A program made the position numbers and the translations under genes. The notes below the pieces were generated by a model, which was given only the letters and a program-made list of their open reading frames with translations, was not told the origin of the DNA and ran no database searches. Below, one piece after another: positions 41,856 through 49,389 of a stretch of 54,033 nt of DNA (position 1 is the stretch's first letter; each line of letters opens with the position of its first letter). Origin of the DNA: an uncultured Clostridia bacterium (GTDB lineage Bacteria; Bacillota; Clostridia; TANB77; CAG-508); assembly GCA_944392425.1 (NCBI GenBank), contig CALXWM010000004.1, positions 1-54,033 of the forward strand, given 5' to 3'.

Positions 41856-42986
41856 CTCCATTGTCCAATCATATACATTTCCTGCTAAATCATATATATT
41901 ATTTATTCTATATGAATCACTTGAACCACAAATTGTAACATTTCCTTTCCAGCTATTTGTATTTTCATTTTCATTGTAATTTCCTCTTCCTCTGCTATTT
42001 CTTACAAATGAATTAGTAGCACAATTCGGATTTCCTATTGTAGCATTTGTTATATAATTAGAATCTATAAAATTCATTATTGCATCCCATTGTACTCCAT
42101 ATATTAATGTACTATGTACACTTGTATAATTATTTGCTGTATCAAAGTTTCTAGATATTTCTACTGCTCCTCCTGTTGTTCCTGTTGTTTCTTGCATACT
42201 TCCATTTGAAGACCACTTGATATTTGTATATGGATTTACTGGATTTTCTGTTGTTCCTTTTTTTATAACTACTGCTCCATCTTTATCTTTTCCTACTTCA
42301 AATCTTCCTACATAAAATCCTCCATTTTGATATACACTATCATACATTGCGATTGCTTCTGCTTTAGTTGTATCTGTTTCTGTAACTTTACTATTTACTC
42401 CTGTGCTATTTGCTTCTCCGCAAGAAGATAGCCTTGAGGCTTTACTTCCATTATAATATCCTTCTTGTCTTTGGAATACTTTATTAAAATTTTCTTCTGA
42501 TGAGTTATCTACTGGTATCCATACAAACTGGTTTCCTATTAATCCATCTGCTGGTACTGGATTATTTTTTGTAGATTCATTAAATGTTTCTGCATCTTCT
42601 GGATCGTCAGATATTACTAATCCTGTTGCTTTACTTCCTCCTACATAATAAAATCTTGCTGGAATTGGTACTGTATCTACATATGTAACTCCACTACTTG
42701 GTGGATTATCATCATCTTGATTTCCACCATTTCCATTTAAGTACCCTTCTATTAAATCTGCTCCTTCTTGAAGTGCTAATTGTTCATTTGTTTCAGCGTT
42801 TCTCCATGTATTTGCTGCTGTTTGTGCTCTAGTAAATATTCCATTTTGTCCTATTGTAAGGTTAAGAGCTACTCCTGCTAGGATTAGAAGGACAATTATA
42901 GTAACTACTAAAGCTATTAAAGTAATACCTTTTACTTGTCTCTTTATTTTTTTAATATTCAAGATTTTATCTTTTCTTGATTTCAT
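41709..42986 (-). CDS. prepilin-like protein with SUMF/C-type-lectin variable C-terminus
   Basis: A 425-residue protein. The leader is basic (MKSRKDKILNIKKIKRQVKG), then ITLIALVVTIIVLLILAGV: a type IV prepilin-like signal with Ala instead of Glu at mature position 5. A linker with Gly/Asn/Asp (about 100-120) leads to a formylglycine-generating-enzyme (SUMF)/C-type-lectin-like domain (about 125-425), with FVWIPVDNSS, YDLAGNVYDWTMEA and the ending RGGNFGGSG then SYRSYSIPDDDDE then IIGFRVAL. That ending has the RGG...R...P...IGFR frame of DGR variable regions. From about 41855 on, codons become G+C-rich, unlike the rest of the gene. AAAGGAG precedes the ATG. It sits between spoVAC and spoVAD and runs opposite to them. 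A non-variable SUMF-like surface protein is the alternative. Confidence 0.78.
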   Translation of the reverse strand: MKSRKDKILNIKKIKRQVKGITLIALVVTIIVLLILAGVALNLTIGQNGIFTRAQTAANTWRNAETNEQLALQEGADLIEGYLNGNGGNQDDDNPPSSGVTYVDTVPIPARFYYVGGSKATGLVISDDPEDAETFNESTKNNPVPADGLIGNQFVWIPVDNSSEENFNKVFQRQEGYYNGSKASRLSSCGEANSTGVNSKVTETDTTKAEAIAMYDSVYQNGGFYVGRFEVGKDKDGAVVIKKGTTENPVNPYTNIKWSSNGSMQETTGTTGGAVEISRNFDTANNYTSVHSTLIYGVQWDAIMNFIDSNYITNATIGNPNCATNSFVRNSRGRGNYNENENTNSWKGNVTICGSSDSYRINNIYDLAGNVYDWTMEAISTDSRVFRGGNFGGSGSNIPASYRSYSIPDDDDEIIGFRVALYLQN

Positions 42987-43352
42987 AAAATTTCTCCTTT
43001 CATTTGTATTCTTAGGTTTTATCTTAATTTAATAATATAATAACTTATATTTTTTCACTTTTTTATTGTTTTATCTTTCGTATTTTTATTTATGTCTACT
43101 TATATAAATAGTATTTATACATCTATTTTCTCTTGAATATTTAATTTTCAATGTACTCTTACTATTTATGCAAATAGATTTAATCATTTATAATTTTATA
43201 CGTACACTTATTTTTAGTCAAGTAATTTTTTATTACATTTTTGTTACAATTTATTTTTTATCAACACTTAATATTATTATGAAATCATATTTAATTTACT
43301 TTCTAAAAATTTTTTAATCATTTTTCATATTAACACAAAATTTAATTTATGT
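42987..43352. other. A+T-rich intergenic region without recognisable genes
   Basis: Very A+T-rich, no sizeable frame with a ribosome binding site. It must contain the promoter of the 41709 gene (minus strand), but several TATAAT-like strings make the choice ambiguous. The right-hand end merges into the repeated promoter before spoVAD. Confidence 0.4.
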
Positions 43353-43381
43353 GCATATTTTTTGAAAACTTGGAAATTATA
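43353..43381 (+). promoter_or_regulatory. forespore (sigma-G/F-type) promoter, copy 2
   Basis: GCATA (43353-43357), a 17-base spacer and AATTATA (43375-43381). It is almost the same sequence as at 40685-40714 (GAAAACTTGGAAATTATATA against GAAAAGTTGGAAATTATATA, then CATAGA in both), with one T fewer in the spacer. It drives spoVAD-spoVAE. Confidence 0.6.
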
Positions 43382-43477
43382 TACATAGATATTGAAAGGA
43401 TTTGTTTAGTTTGAAAGAAATTTCTTTCGTAACTATGTGTGCCTTTTAAGCAAAGCGAGAAAGGAATGAAATTTTTT

Positions 43478-44491
43478 ATGAAAAAATTAGGTAATCAAAC
43501 TTTAAAATTAGACCACCCACCTACAATTCTAGATACGGCATCAATTGTAGGACCTAAAGAATCTGATGGACCTCTTGCACAATATTTTGATAAGTGCTTA
43601 GAGGACGAATTTTGGGGAGAAAAAACTTGGGAAAAAGCTGAAACTAAACTTTTTAGAGAAACTGTAAATACATTACTTGCCAAGTCCGGTTTATCTGCTA
43701 AAGATATTGACTATTCATTTGCAGGTGATTTACTAAATCAATGTATTTCATCAAATTTTGGTATGCGTGATTCAAATATTCCATTTTTCGGTTTATTTGG
43801 AGCTTGTTCTACTTTTGTTGAAAGCTTATGTATAGGTTCTGTTTTTATGGATAGCTTAGCTTGTAATAATGTGCTTTGTGCTACTTCTAGTCACTTTTGT
43901 AGTGCTGAAAAGCAATTTAGATTTCCATTAGAGCTTGGAAATCAACGTACACCTACAAGCCAATGGACTGTAACAGGTTCAGGTGCAGTTATACTTTCTA
44001 AAAAAGGTCTTGGTCCATATATAACCCATATAACCCCTGGTGTTATTACTGATTTAGGAATTAAAGATGCAAATAATATGGGAGCCGCAATGGCACCAGC
44101 AGCACTTTCTACACTTCTTGCACATTTTGAAGATACAGGTAGAACTCCAGACTATTACGACGCCATTATTACTGGTGACTTAGGTCATTTAGGTAAATCT
44201 ATATTAATTGATTTAGGTAAATCTAAAGGTATTGATTTATCTGAAAATTATGATGATTGTGGTGTGCTTATGTTTGATAAAAATAAGCAAGATACTCACT
44301 CTGGTGGAAGTGGCTGTGCTTGTATTGCAACTGTATTTTCTGGTTATTTATATAAGCTTTTGAAACAAGGTCATATGAGTAAGCTTTTGTTAATTGCAAC
44401 TGGTGCTCTTATGAATTCAACAACATCTCAACAAGGTGAATCTATTCCGGGAATAGCACATGCTGTATCTATTGAAATGGAAAAGGAGTAA
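43478..44491 (+). CDS. spoVAD: stage V sporulation protein AD
   Basis: SpoVAD has a thiolase/KAS-like fold without the enzyme activity and binds dipicolinic acid for the SpoVA uptake channel. Conserved stretches: TASIVGPKESDGPLAQYFDK, DIDYSFAGDLLNQCISSNF, FFGLFGACSTFVESL, NVLCATSSHFCSAEKQFRFP, VTGSGAVILS, MGAAMAPAA, TGDLGHLGKSI, and GGSGCACIATVFSGYL. Starting at ATG 43478 gives 337 residues, the length of the Bacillus protein, and aligns MKKLGNQTLKL with its start. GAAAGGA lies 12 bases ahead. Upstream in-frame ATG 43466 and GTG 43439 are less likely. spoVAE follows after 100 bases. Confidence 0.95.
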   Translation: MKKLGNQTLKLDHPPTILDTASIVGPKESDGPLAQYFDKCLEDEFWGEKTWEKAETKLFRETVNTLLAKSGLSAKDIDYSFAGDLLNQCISSNFGMRDSNIPFFGLFGACSTFVESLCIGSVFMDSLACNNVLCATSSHFCSAEKQFRFPLELGNQRTPTSQWTVTGSGAVILSKKGLGPYITHITPGVITDLGIKDANNMGAAMAPAALSTLLAHFEDTGRTPDYYDAIITGDLGHLGKSILIDLGKSKGIDLSENYDDCGVLMFDKNKQDTHSGGSGCACIATVFSGYLYKLLKQGHMSKLLLIATGALMNSTTSQQGESIPGIAHAVSIEMEKE

Positions 44492-44591
44492 ATACTTTTT
44501 ACGAATAAATAAAATCTATTTTTTACTAAAAGAATTGATGAAAACTAAAAATTAATTTGAAAGGAGTAATCGTCAAAAACGATAATTAATT

Positions 44592-44978
44592 ATGGAATTT
44601 TTACAAAGTATAGATTGGGGATTAATGCTTAGATGCTTTTTAGTTGGAGGATTAATCTGTATAATTGGTCAAATATTATTAGATAAAACAAAACTTACAT
44701 CTGCTAGAATTTTAGTTATATTTGTAACTGTAGGTGCATTTTTAGGTGGTCTTGGAATTTATCAATATATAATAGACTTTGCTGGATGTGGTGCTACTGT
44801 TCCCCTTTTTGGATTTGGTGCAAATTTAGCAAAAGGTGCTATAGAAGCTGTTCAAACTCAAGGCTTACTTGGAGCATTTATTGGTGGGGTAAAAGCTGCA
44901 AGTGGTGGCATAGCTGCTGCAATATTCTTTGGCTACATTGCTTCGCTTCTTGCCAAACCAAGAATAAAAAAACAATAA
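44592..44978 (+). CDS. spoVAE: stage V sporulation protein AE
   Basis: A 128-residue membrane protein of the SpoVAE (AEB) family with four helices, part of the Ca-dipicolinate channel. Recognisable sequence: LRCFLVGGLICIIGQILLDKT, ARILVIFVTVGAFLGGLGIY, then FAGCGATVPLFGFGANLAKGA and FIGGVKAASGGIAAAIFFGYIASLL near the end (excerpts). It resembles SpoVAC in sequence and topology, as in other species. AAAGGAG lies upstream at a long distance, with TAATTA before the ATG. The order AD-AE is conserved; AC is displaced upstream by the insertion. Confidence 0.94.
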   Translation: MEFLQSIDWGLMLRCFLVGGLICIIGQILLDKTKLTSARILVIFVTVGAFLGGLGIYQYIIDFAGCGATVPLFGFGANLAKGAIEAVQTQGLLGAFIGGVKAASGGIAAAIFFGYIASLLAKPRIKKQ

Positions 44979-45037
44979 TTACAGCTTGACAAAATAGCGT
45001 TACTTTTGTTAATAATAAGTAGAAAGGTGAAACGTTA

Positions 45038-46027
45038 ATGATAAATAATATACTAATGATAATACTAGGATTTGTACTTTTGGTTGTTGGAGCAGATATG
45101 TTAGTTAAAGGTGCTAGCAATATAGCTAAAAAGTTTCATATTCCTGAAATGTTAATCGGATTAACTATTGTAGCTATTGGTACATCTGCTCCAGAGCTTA
45201 TTATAACAATTACATCCACTCAAAGTTCTAGCACTGATTTAATAATTGGTAATGCTATTGGAAGTAATTTGTGCAATCTTTTATTTATTCTAGGTCTTAT
45301 GGCTGTTATAAGGCCTGTTAAAATTGATAAAGAAGCAAGAATTTTTCATATTCCAATGGCATTTTTGGCAAGCACAGTTATTCTTTTAATGGGTTTAGGC
45401 ATATTAGGAAATAGTACTCAATATATAAATCAAATAGAAGGCTTTTTCTTGATTATATTGTTTATAGTATATTTTTCTTATCCTATCATAAAAGAATTTG
45501 AGGATATAATCAATTCTTATAAAAAAGAAAAATTGGAAAGGCAAAATTCTAGTAATAAAAATTCTAAAAAGAGAAAAATTAATATTCCATTTTCTCTATT
45601 ATTAATAGTTGTAGGTGTGTTTTTATTAAAATATGGTGGAGATTTTGTTGTAGATTCTGCAAGCAATATAGCTCTATACTTTAATATATCTGAAAGAGTA
45701 ATTGGTTTAACTGTAGTTGCTATAGGTACTGCCCTACCTGAACTTGTCACATCTATTTTTGCTGTAATACGCAAAGATACTGATATAGCAGTTGGCAATT
45801 TAGTAGGTTCTTGTGTTCTTAATTTATTTTTAATTTTAGGAATTGGAGCAATGATTACACCACTTGAATTTACTCCAGACTTTATACAAAACTTAATTTT
45901 ACTTTGTAGTATGACTATTGTTTTGTGGTTATTTAATTTTATGGGCAAAAGAGATACCATAACTAGACCTAAAGGATTGGTTTTGTTAGGTGTATTTGCT
46001 CTTTATATGGTCAGTTTATTTGTTTAA
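45038..46027 (+). CDS. Na+/Ca2+ antiporter, CaCA family (YrbG-like)
   Basis: A 329-residue membrane protein with about ten helices in two inverted halves. The two alpha-repeats carry the ion-binding signatures IAIGTSAPELIITI (near 46-59) and VAIGTALPELVTSI (near 228-241), each followed by GNAIGSNLCN and GNLVGSCVLN. A charged cytoplasmic loop (about 160-185) separates them. It exchanges Ca2+ or similar cations for Na+ or H+. AGAAAGG precedes the ATG. It follows spoVAE by 59 bases on the same strand with no terminator between, so readthrough is plausible, which raises a possible role in calcium supply for spore Ca-dipicolinate. That link is inference. Confidence 0.92.
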   Translation: MINNILMIILGFVLLVVGADMLVKGASNIAKKFHIPEMLIGLTIVAIGTSAPELIITITSTQSSSTDLIIGNAIGSNLCNLLFILGLMAVIRPVKIDKEARIFHIPMAFLASTVILLMGLGILGNSTQYINQIEGFFLIILFIVYFSYPIIKEFEDIINSYKKEKLERQNSSNKNSKKRKINIPFSLLLIVVGVFLLKYGGDFVVDSASNIALYFNISERVIGLTVVAIGTALPELVTSIFAVIRKDTDIAVGNLVGSCVLNLFLILGIGAMITPLEFTPDFIQNLILLCSMTIVLWLFNFMGKRDTITRPKGLVLLGVFALYMVSLFV

Positions 46028-46114
46028 AATACTATAATTTTTTATTTTATGGAATGTTGAAGATAAATAACATTAAAAATAAAAGAATTTTGTAAAAAAA
46101 TCTTAAATATGCAC

Positions 46115-46149
46115 AAAAACCTCAGAGTTATTATTCTCTGAGGTTTTTT
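46115..46149. terminator. bidirectional rho-independent terminator
   Basis: AAAAACCTCAGAG and CTCTGAGGTTTTTT with an 8-base loop. It lies between the convergent antiporter gene and rpsI. Confidence 0.92.
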
Positions 46150-46167
46150 GTATATTTTTTTAAAATA

Positions 46168-46569
46168 TTATCTCTTACTAAATTGTGGAGCTTTACGAGC
46201 TTTCTTAAGACCATATTTCTTTCTTTCTTTCATACGTGGGTCTCTTGTTAGGAATCCGTTTGATTTTAATACTGGTCTATATTCTGCATTTGCTTCATTA
46301 AGAGCTCTTGCTATACCATGACGTACAGCACCAGCTTGACCGCTGAATCCGCCACCTTGAACTTTAGCAATTACATCATATTTTGATAATGTATTTGTAA
46401 CTGTTAAAGGTTGTTTTACTATTACTCTTAATGTTTCTTCTCCAAAATATTCGTTTATATCTTTTCCGTTTACAGTTATACTTCCTTTTCCTTCTACAAG
46501 TCTAACTCTAGCAATTGAGCTTTTTCTTCTACCTGTACCTAAGAATACAACTTTTTCTGATTTTGCCAT
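46168..46569 (-). CDS. rpsI: 30S ribosomal protein S9
   Basis: A 133-residue protein with the family's N-terminal [16 protein letters not shown], the central [21 protein letters not shown] and the C-terminal [25 protein letters not shown] tail (in parts), whose last Arg contacts P-site tRNA. AGGAGG lies upstream of the ATG. It follows rplM by 16 bases, the usual rplM-rpsI operon. Confidence 0.98.
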   Translation of the reverse strand: MAKSEKVVFLGTGRRKSSIARVRLVEGKGSITVNGKDINEYFGEETLRVIVKQPLTVTNTLSKYDVIAKVQGGGFSGQAGAVRHGIARALNEANAEYRPVLKSNGFLTRDPRMKERKKYGLKKARKAPQFSKR

Positions 46570-46585
46570 CTTCTATTCCTCCTAA

Positions 46586-47020
46586 TTAAAATTTCCATAC
46601 TTCAGGTTTTTGTGCTGCATTTTCATGCTCCCCACCTGCGTATACTCTTAATTTTGTTAACATTTGTCTTCCTAAGCTGTTATGTGGAAGCATACCTTTT
46701 ACTGCTATCATCATAGCTTTTTCTGGTTTTTGTTCCATCATATCTTTTGCTAAAGTTTTTCTCATATTTCCAATGTATCCTGTAAAATGAGTGTAAACTT
46801 TTTGATTTAATTTTTTTCCTGTTAAAACTGCTTTTGCACAGTTGATTATAATTACATGGTCGCCATTGTCCATATTTGGTGTAAATGTTGGCTTATGTTT
46901 TCCTCTTAATAATTTTGCTGCTTCTGCTGCAACTCTACCTAAAGATTTGCCTTCAGCATCAATTATATACCATTTTCTTTCAATTTCACTTTTCTTAACA
47001 CTGTATGTAGTATTATTCAT
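46586..47020 (-). CDS. rplM: 50S ribosomal protein L13
   Basis: L13 is an early assembly protein of the large subunit. Conserved sequence: ERKWYIIDAEGKSLGRVAAEAA, LRGKHKPTFTPNMDNGDHVIIIN (excerpts), YTHFTGYIGNMRKT, and MLPHNSLGRQMLTKLRVYAGGEH. The start is set at ATG 47020 (MNNTTYSVKK), with GGAGG 11 bases ahead. An in-frame ATG at 47038 lies across the ribosome binding site and would make the protein 150 residues. At 144 residues the length is standard. Expressed from the promoter at 47119-47147 through a structured leader. Confidence 0.97.
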   Translation of the reverse strand: MNNTTYSVKKSEIERKWYIIDAEGKSLGRVAAEAAKLLRGKHKPTFTPNMDNGDHVIIINCAKAVLTGKKLNQKVYTHFTGYIGNMRKTLAKDMMEQKPEKAMMIAVKGMLPHNSLGRQMLTKLRVYAGGEHENAAQKPEVWKF

Positions 47021-47059
47021 GGTAAAATTATCCTCCATTCAAAATTAATAATTTATATG

Positions 47060-47100
47060 AAACCATATAAAGCCAACCGGGGAATTGCTTTATAGGACAT
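47060..47100 (-). promoter_or_regulatory. putative L13 leader hairpin
   Basis: In the rplM 5' untranslated region, CCTATAAAGC and GCTTTATATGG form a stem around a loop containing CCCCGGTTG. The position and the G+C-rich conserved-looking loop fit the L13 leader class of Firmicutes, where L13 controls its own operon. Identification is by eye. Confidence 0.5.
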
Positions 47101-47118
47101 ATTCAAATTCGCTATATT

Positions 47119-47147
47119 ATTTTATTACATATTGGCAAAAAAGTCAA
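47119..47147 (-). promoter_or_regulatory. sigma-A promoter of rplM-rpsI
   Basis: On the minus strand TTGACT (47147-47142), a 17-base spacer and TAAAAT (47124-47119). It is back-to-back with the infC promoter. Confidence 0.75.
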
Positions 47148-47165
47148 GCAATTTTCAAAAAAATG

Positions 47166-47194
47166 TTGACAAATACTAAAAAATATAGTATTAT
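47166..47194 (+). promoter_or_regulatory. sigma-A promoter of infC-rpmI-rplT
   Basis: TTGACA (47166-47171), a 17-base spacer and TATTAT (47189-47194). Perfect -35 box. The transcript would start near 47201, giving a leader of about 250 bases. Confidence 0.82.
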
Positions 47195-47204
47195 TATTTA
47201 TGTA

Positions 47205-47365
47205 TTTAAGAAGAAGTTACATTCTCACCTTAACGTTAAGCGGAAAAGGTTAATATTTTAAAACTTACATTATTCAAATTATTTATATGTTAAATTTGTA
47301 ACTATAAATTTATTAAGTTTTAATCTGTTTGAGAATGATTGGCTTCAATAACCAATCTTTTTATT
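47205..47365 (+). promoter_or_regulatory. L20-type leader with attenuator
   Basis: The infC leader has CATTCTCA (47220-47227) complementary to TGAGAATG (47330-47337) over 8 bp. That long-range helix abuts a terminator hairpin GATTGG/CCAATC (47337-47357) followed by TTTTTATTTT. In Firmicutes, ribosomal protein L20 binds such a long-range helix and promotes termination before infC-rpmI-rplT. All elements are in the expected order here. Confidence 0.75.
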
Positions 47366-47456
47366 TTGTCCGAAGCTTAATTTTATATTCGTTACATATA
47401 AAAGGATTTAAATGCAAGTAAAATTTAATTTTACTATTTTTAGGAGGTGTTTTAAT

Positions 47457-47966
47457 ATAAAACAAGAATTACCAATCAATGAACAAATTAGAGCAAATGA
47501 AGTTCAGGTTATCGATGAAAAAGGCGAAAAACTTGGTACAATGCCTTTAAGCAAAGCTTTAGACATTGCTTATGAAAGAAAATTAGATTTAGTTTTAGTT
47601 GCTCCAAATAATAATCCAAAAGTTTGTAGAATAATGAACTATGGAAAATACAAATTTGAGCAAGCTAAAAAAGAAAAAGAAGCTAGAAAAAAACAAAGAA
47701 GTTTTGAAATTAAAGAACTTAGAATTACACCTAATATTGATAAACACGATTTTGATTTTAAAGCTAAAAATGCTAGAAAATTTTTAGAAGATGGTAACAA
47801 AGTTAGAATTACTGTTAGATTTAGAGGTAGAGAGCTTAACTATGTAAAACAAGGTGAAGAAGTTTTAAATCAATTTATCGAAAATTTAAGCGATATAGCG
47901 GTAGCAGAAAAAAAGCCTATTCTAGAAGGAAAGAATTTGTTTATAATTTTAGCTAAAAAAAGCTAA
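47457..47966 (+). CDS. infC: translation initiation factor IF-3 (non-AUG start)
   Basis: IF-3 keeps ribosomal subunits apart and proofreads start codons. Starting at an ATA codon at 47457 gives about 169 residues, with the usual beginning QELPINEQIRANEVQVID. The linker LRITPNIDKHDFDFKAKNARKFLEDG (in parts) and the C-terminal domain KVRITVRFRGRELNYV are typical. A perfect AGGAGG (47442-47447) lies 9 bases before that ATA. A rare start codon for infC is known in E. coli and other bacteria (AUU), where IF-3 represses its own synthesis. The alternative, ATG at 47412 with AAAGG upstream, would add 15 non-conserved residues. L20 leader upstream; rpmI follows by 35 bases. Confidence 0.95.
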   Translation: MKQELPINEQIRANEVQVIDEKGEKLGTMPLSKALDIAYERKLDLVLVAPNNNPKVCRIMNYGKYKFEQAKKEKEARKKQRSFEIKELRITPNIDKHDFDFKAKNARKFLEDGNKVRITVRFRGRELNYVKQGEEVLNQFIENLSDIAVAEKKPILEGKNLFIILAKKS

Positions 47967-48001
47967 TTTATATATAACTATAATATAAGGAGGAATTTAT
48001 T

Positions 48002-48205
48002 ATGCCAAAGTTAAAAACTAATAAGGCAGCTGAAAAAAGATATAAATTTACAGCTACAGGTAAAGTAAAAAGGACTAAAGCTAATAGAAGACATCTATTA
48101 GGAAATAAAACAAATAGACAAAAGTCATCAGGAAGTGTTCAAAATGCTTACGTTGATAGTACTTCTAAAAATCATGTAAAAAAATTATTACCATATGGTA
48201 AATAG
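48002..48205 (+). CDS. rpmI: 50S ribosomal protein L35
   Basis: A 67-residue basic protein, normal for L35: [20 protein letters not shown], then [17 protein letters not shown] and a C-terminal [19 protein letters not shown] precedes the ATG. It is in the conserved infC-rpmI-rplT order. Confidence 0.98.
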   Translation: MPKLKTNKAAEKRYKFTATGKVKRTKANRRHLLGNKTNRQKSSGSVQNAYVDSTSKNHVKKLLPYGK

Positions 48206-48227
48206 AATAAAGGAAGGTGAATAAAAA

Positions 48228-48575
48228 ATGGCAAGAGTAAAAACAGCTATAATTACAAAGAAAAAACATAAAAAAGTATTAAAAAGAGCTAAAGGTTATT
48301 ATGGAGCTAAACATTATAGATTTAGACAAGCTAAACAAGCAGTTATGAAATCTGGTGCTTATGCATATGTTGGAAGAAAAGACAAAAAGAGTAATTTCAG
48401 AAAGCTATGGATAATCAGAATCAACGCTGGTGCAAGAATTAATGGTTTAACATACAGCACTTTAATAAATGGTTTAAAGAAAGCTAATGTTACAATTAAC
48501 AGAAAAATGCTTGCTGATTTAGCAGTTACAGACCCAAAAGCTTTTGCAGAAATTTGCAAAATAGCAAAGAAATAA
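48228..48575 (+). CDS. rplT: 50S ribosomal protein L20
   Basis: A 115-residue protein. The N-terminal basic extension [20 protein letters not shown] leads to [18 protein letters not shown] and the C-terminal globular domain ([34 protein letters not shown]). L20 is an assembly protein and, in this operon type, the repressor that binds the leader at 47205-47365. AAGGAAGGTG precedes the ATG, and a strong terminator follows. Confidence 0.98.
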   Translation: MARVKTAIITKKKHKKVLKRAKGYYGAKHYRFRQAKQAVMKSGAYAYVGRKDKKSNFRKLWIIRINAGARINGLTYSTLINGLKKANVTINRKMLADLAVTDPKAFAEICKIAKK

Positions 48576-48592
48576 AATTTATTATATTTATG

Positions 48593-48637
48593 AAAAACAC
48601 TTTATTAAAACTATGTTTCCTTAATAAAGTGTTTTTT
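48593..48637 (+). terminator. rho-independent terminator of infC-rpmI-rplT
   Basis: AAAAACACTTTATTAA and TTAATAAAGTGTTTTTT form a 15-16-bp stem with a 12-base loop. Confidence 0.92.
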
Positions 48638-48737
48638 ATTTTCAATTTAGACAGTGTAAAATAAAATGTTTCTTATTTTCAATTTATCAATTTTATTCAG
48701 ATATAAATGGTATTTGGACTTTTTCCTATTTTAATTA

Positions 48738-49322
48738 TTACTTAATTTCATACTCTTTCCCATTCCAAGTAAGTTCTGTCTCTTTTCCTTTTTTATTATT
48801 TTCTTTAATTTTGTCATAGAGTTCATCAGATATATTGAAATCTTGCATTTCTTTGCGATCAGACTTTCTTGTTAAGTATGCATATCTTTCATCATCACCA
48901 AGTTCATCTACTGTGTAAGTTTCTCCCTGTTTTCTAAACTTCATTGATTCTTTTTGTTGCTCTTTTAATATGCTTGACTTTTCAATGTTAATTTCTGAAT
49001 TTATTGTTTTATTAAGTTCTTCGTCATATCTCAAATTTCCTTGATCATCTAAAATATAGTATCCTTTTTCTTGTCCAAGATACATTCCTTTTTGTAATTC
49101 TTCATATTCATTATCTAAGCTGTACTTATATACTCCCCTATTTTTTACTTCATATACTTCTCCATGACTTTTTATAATATCTCTAGTTTTGTCCTGCAAT
49201 TTAACTTTTGATGCATCAGTTAGTTTATTGTTTGCTATAGCATTTGATAACTCAGATATTACCTTATTTCCAAAGTCTTTTGTAAAATTAGTTATTTTTC
49301 CTAAAATATTATTTAATTCCAA
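48738..49322 (-). CDS. unknown soluble protein of about 194 residues
   Basis: I do not recognise this protein. It is hydrophilic and Lys/Glu-rich, with a helical N-terminus (ILGKITNFTKDFGNKVISEL) and repeated short strand-turn units around YEVKNRGVYKYSLDNEYEEL, GYYILDDQGNLRYDEEL and the C-terminal LTWNGKEYEIK. The start is set at TTG 49322, because AAAGGAG lies 11-12 bases before it; ATG 49349 lies upstream of that site and would add nine residues. It is convergent with rplT beyond its terminator, and upstream of it on the same strand is the ComEC-like gene. No signal peptide. Confidence 0.55.
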   Translation of the reverse strand: MELNNILGKITNFTKDFGNKVISELSNAIANNKLTDASKVKLQDKTRDIIKSHGEVYEVKNRGVYKYSLDNEYEELQKGMYLGQEKGYYILDDQGNLRYDEELNKTINSEINIEKSSILKEQQKESMKFRKQGETYTVDELGDDERYAYLTRKSDRKEMQDFNISDELYDKIKENNKKGKETELTWNGKEYEIK

Positions 49323-49389
49323 ATTTCCAATTCTCCTTTCTTTATTCATTTTTTACGTTTTATTAAATTATATTTTGCATTATTAATAT

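Noticed and set aside
41680-41868. Arg-rich reading frame overlapping the variable region
   Set aside because: It is an out-of-frame reading of the G+C-rich variable region without a ribosome binding site.
40600-46100. Reverse transcriptase, Avd-like gene or template repeat for the DGR-like target
   Set aside because: All genes around 41709 are accounted for, and no other A+T-poor, AAC-rich copy of the variable region was seen in the window.
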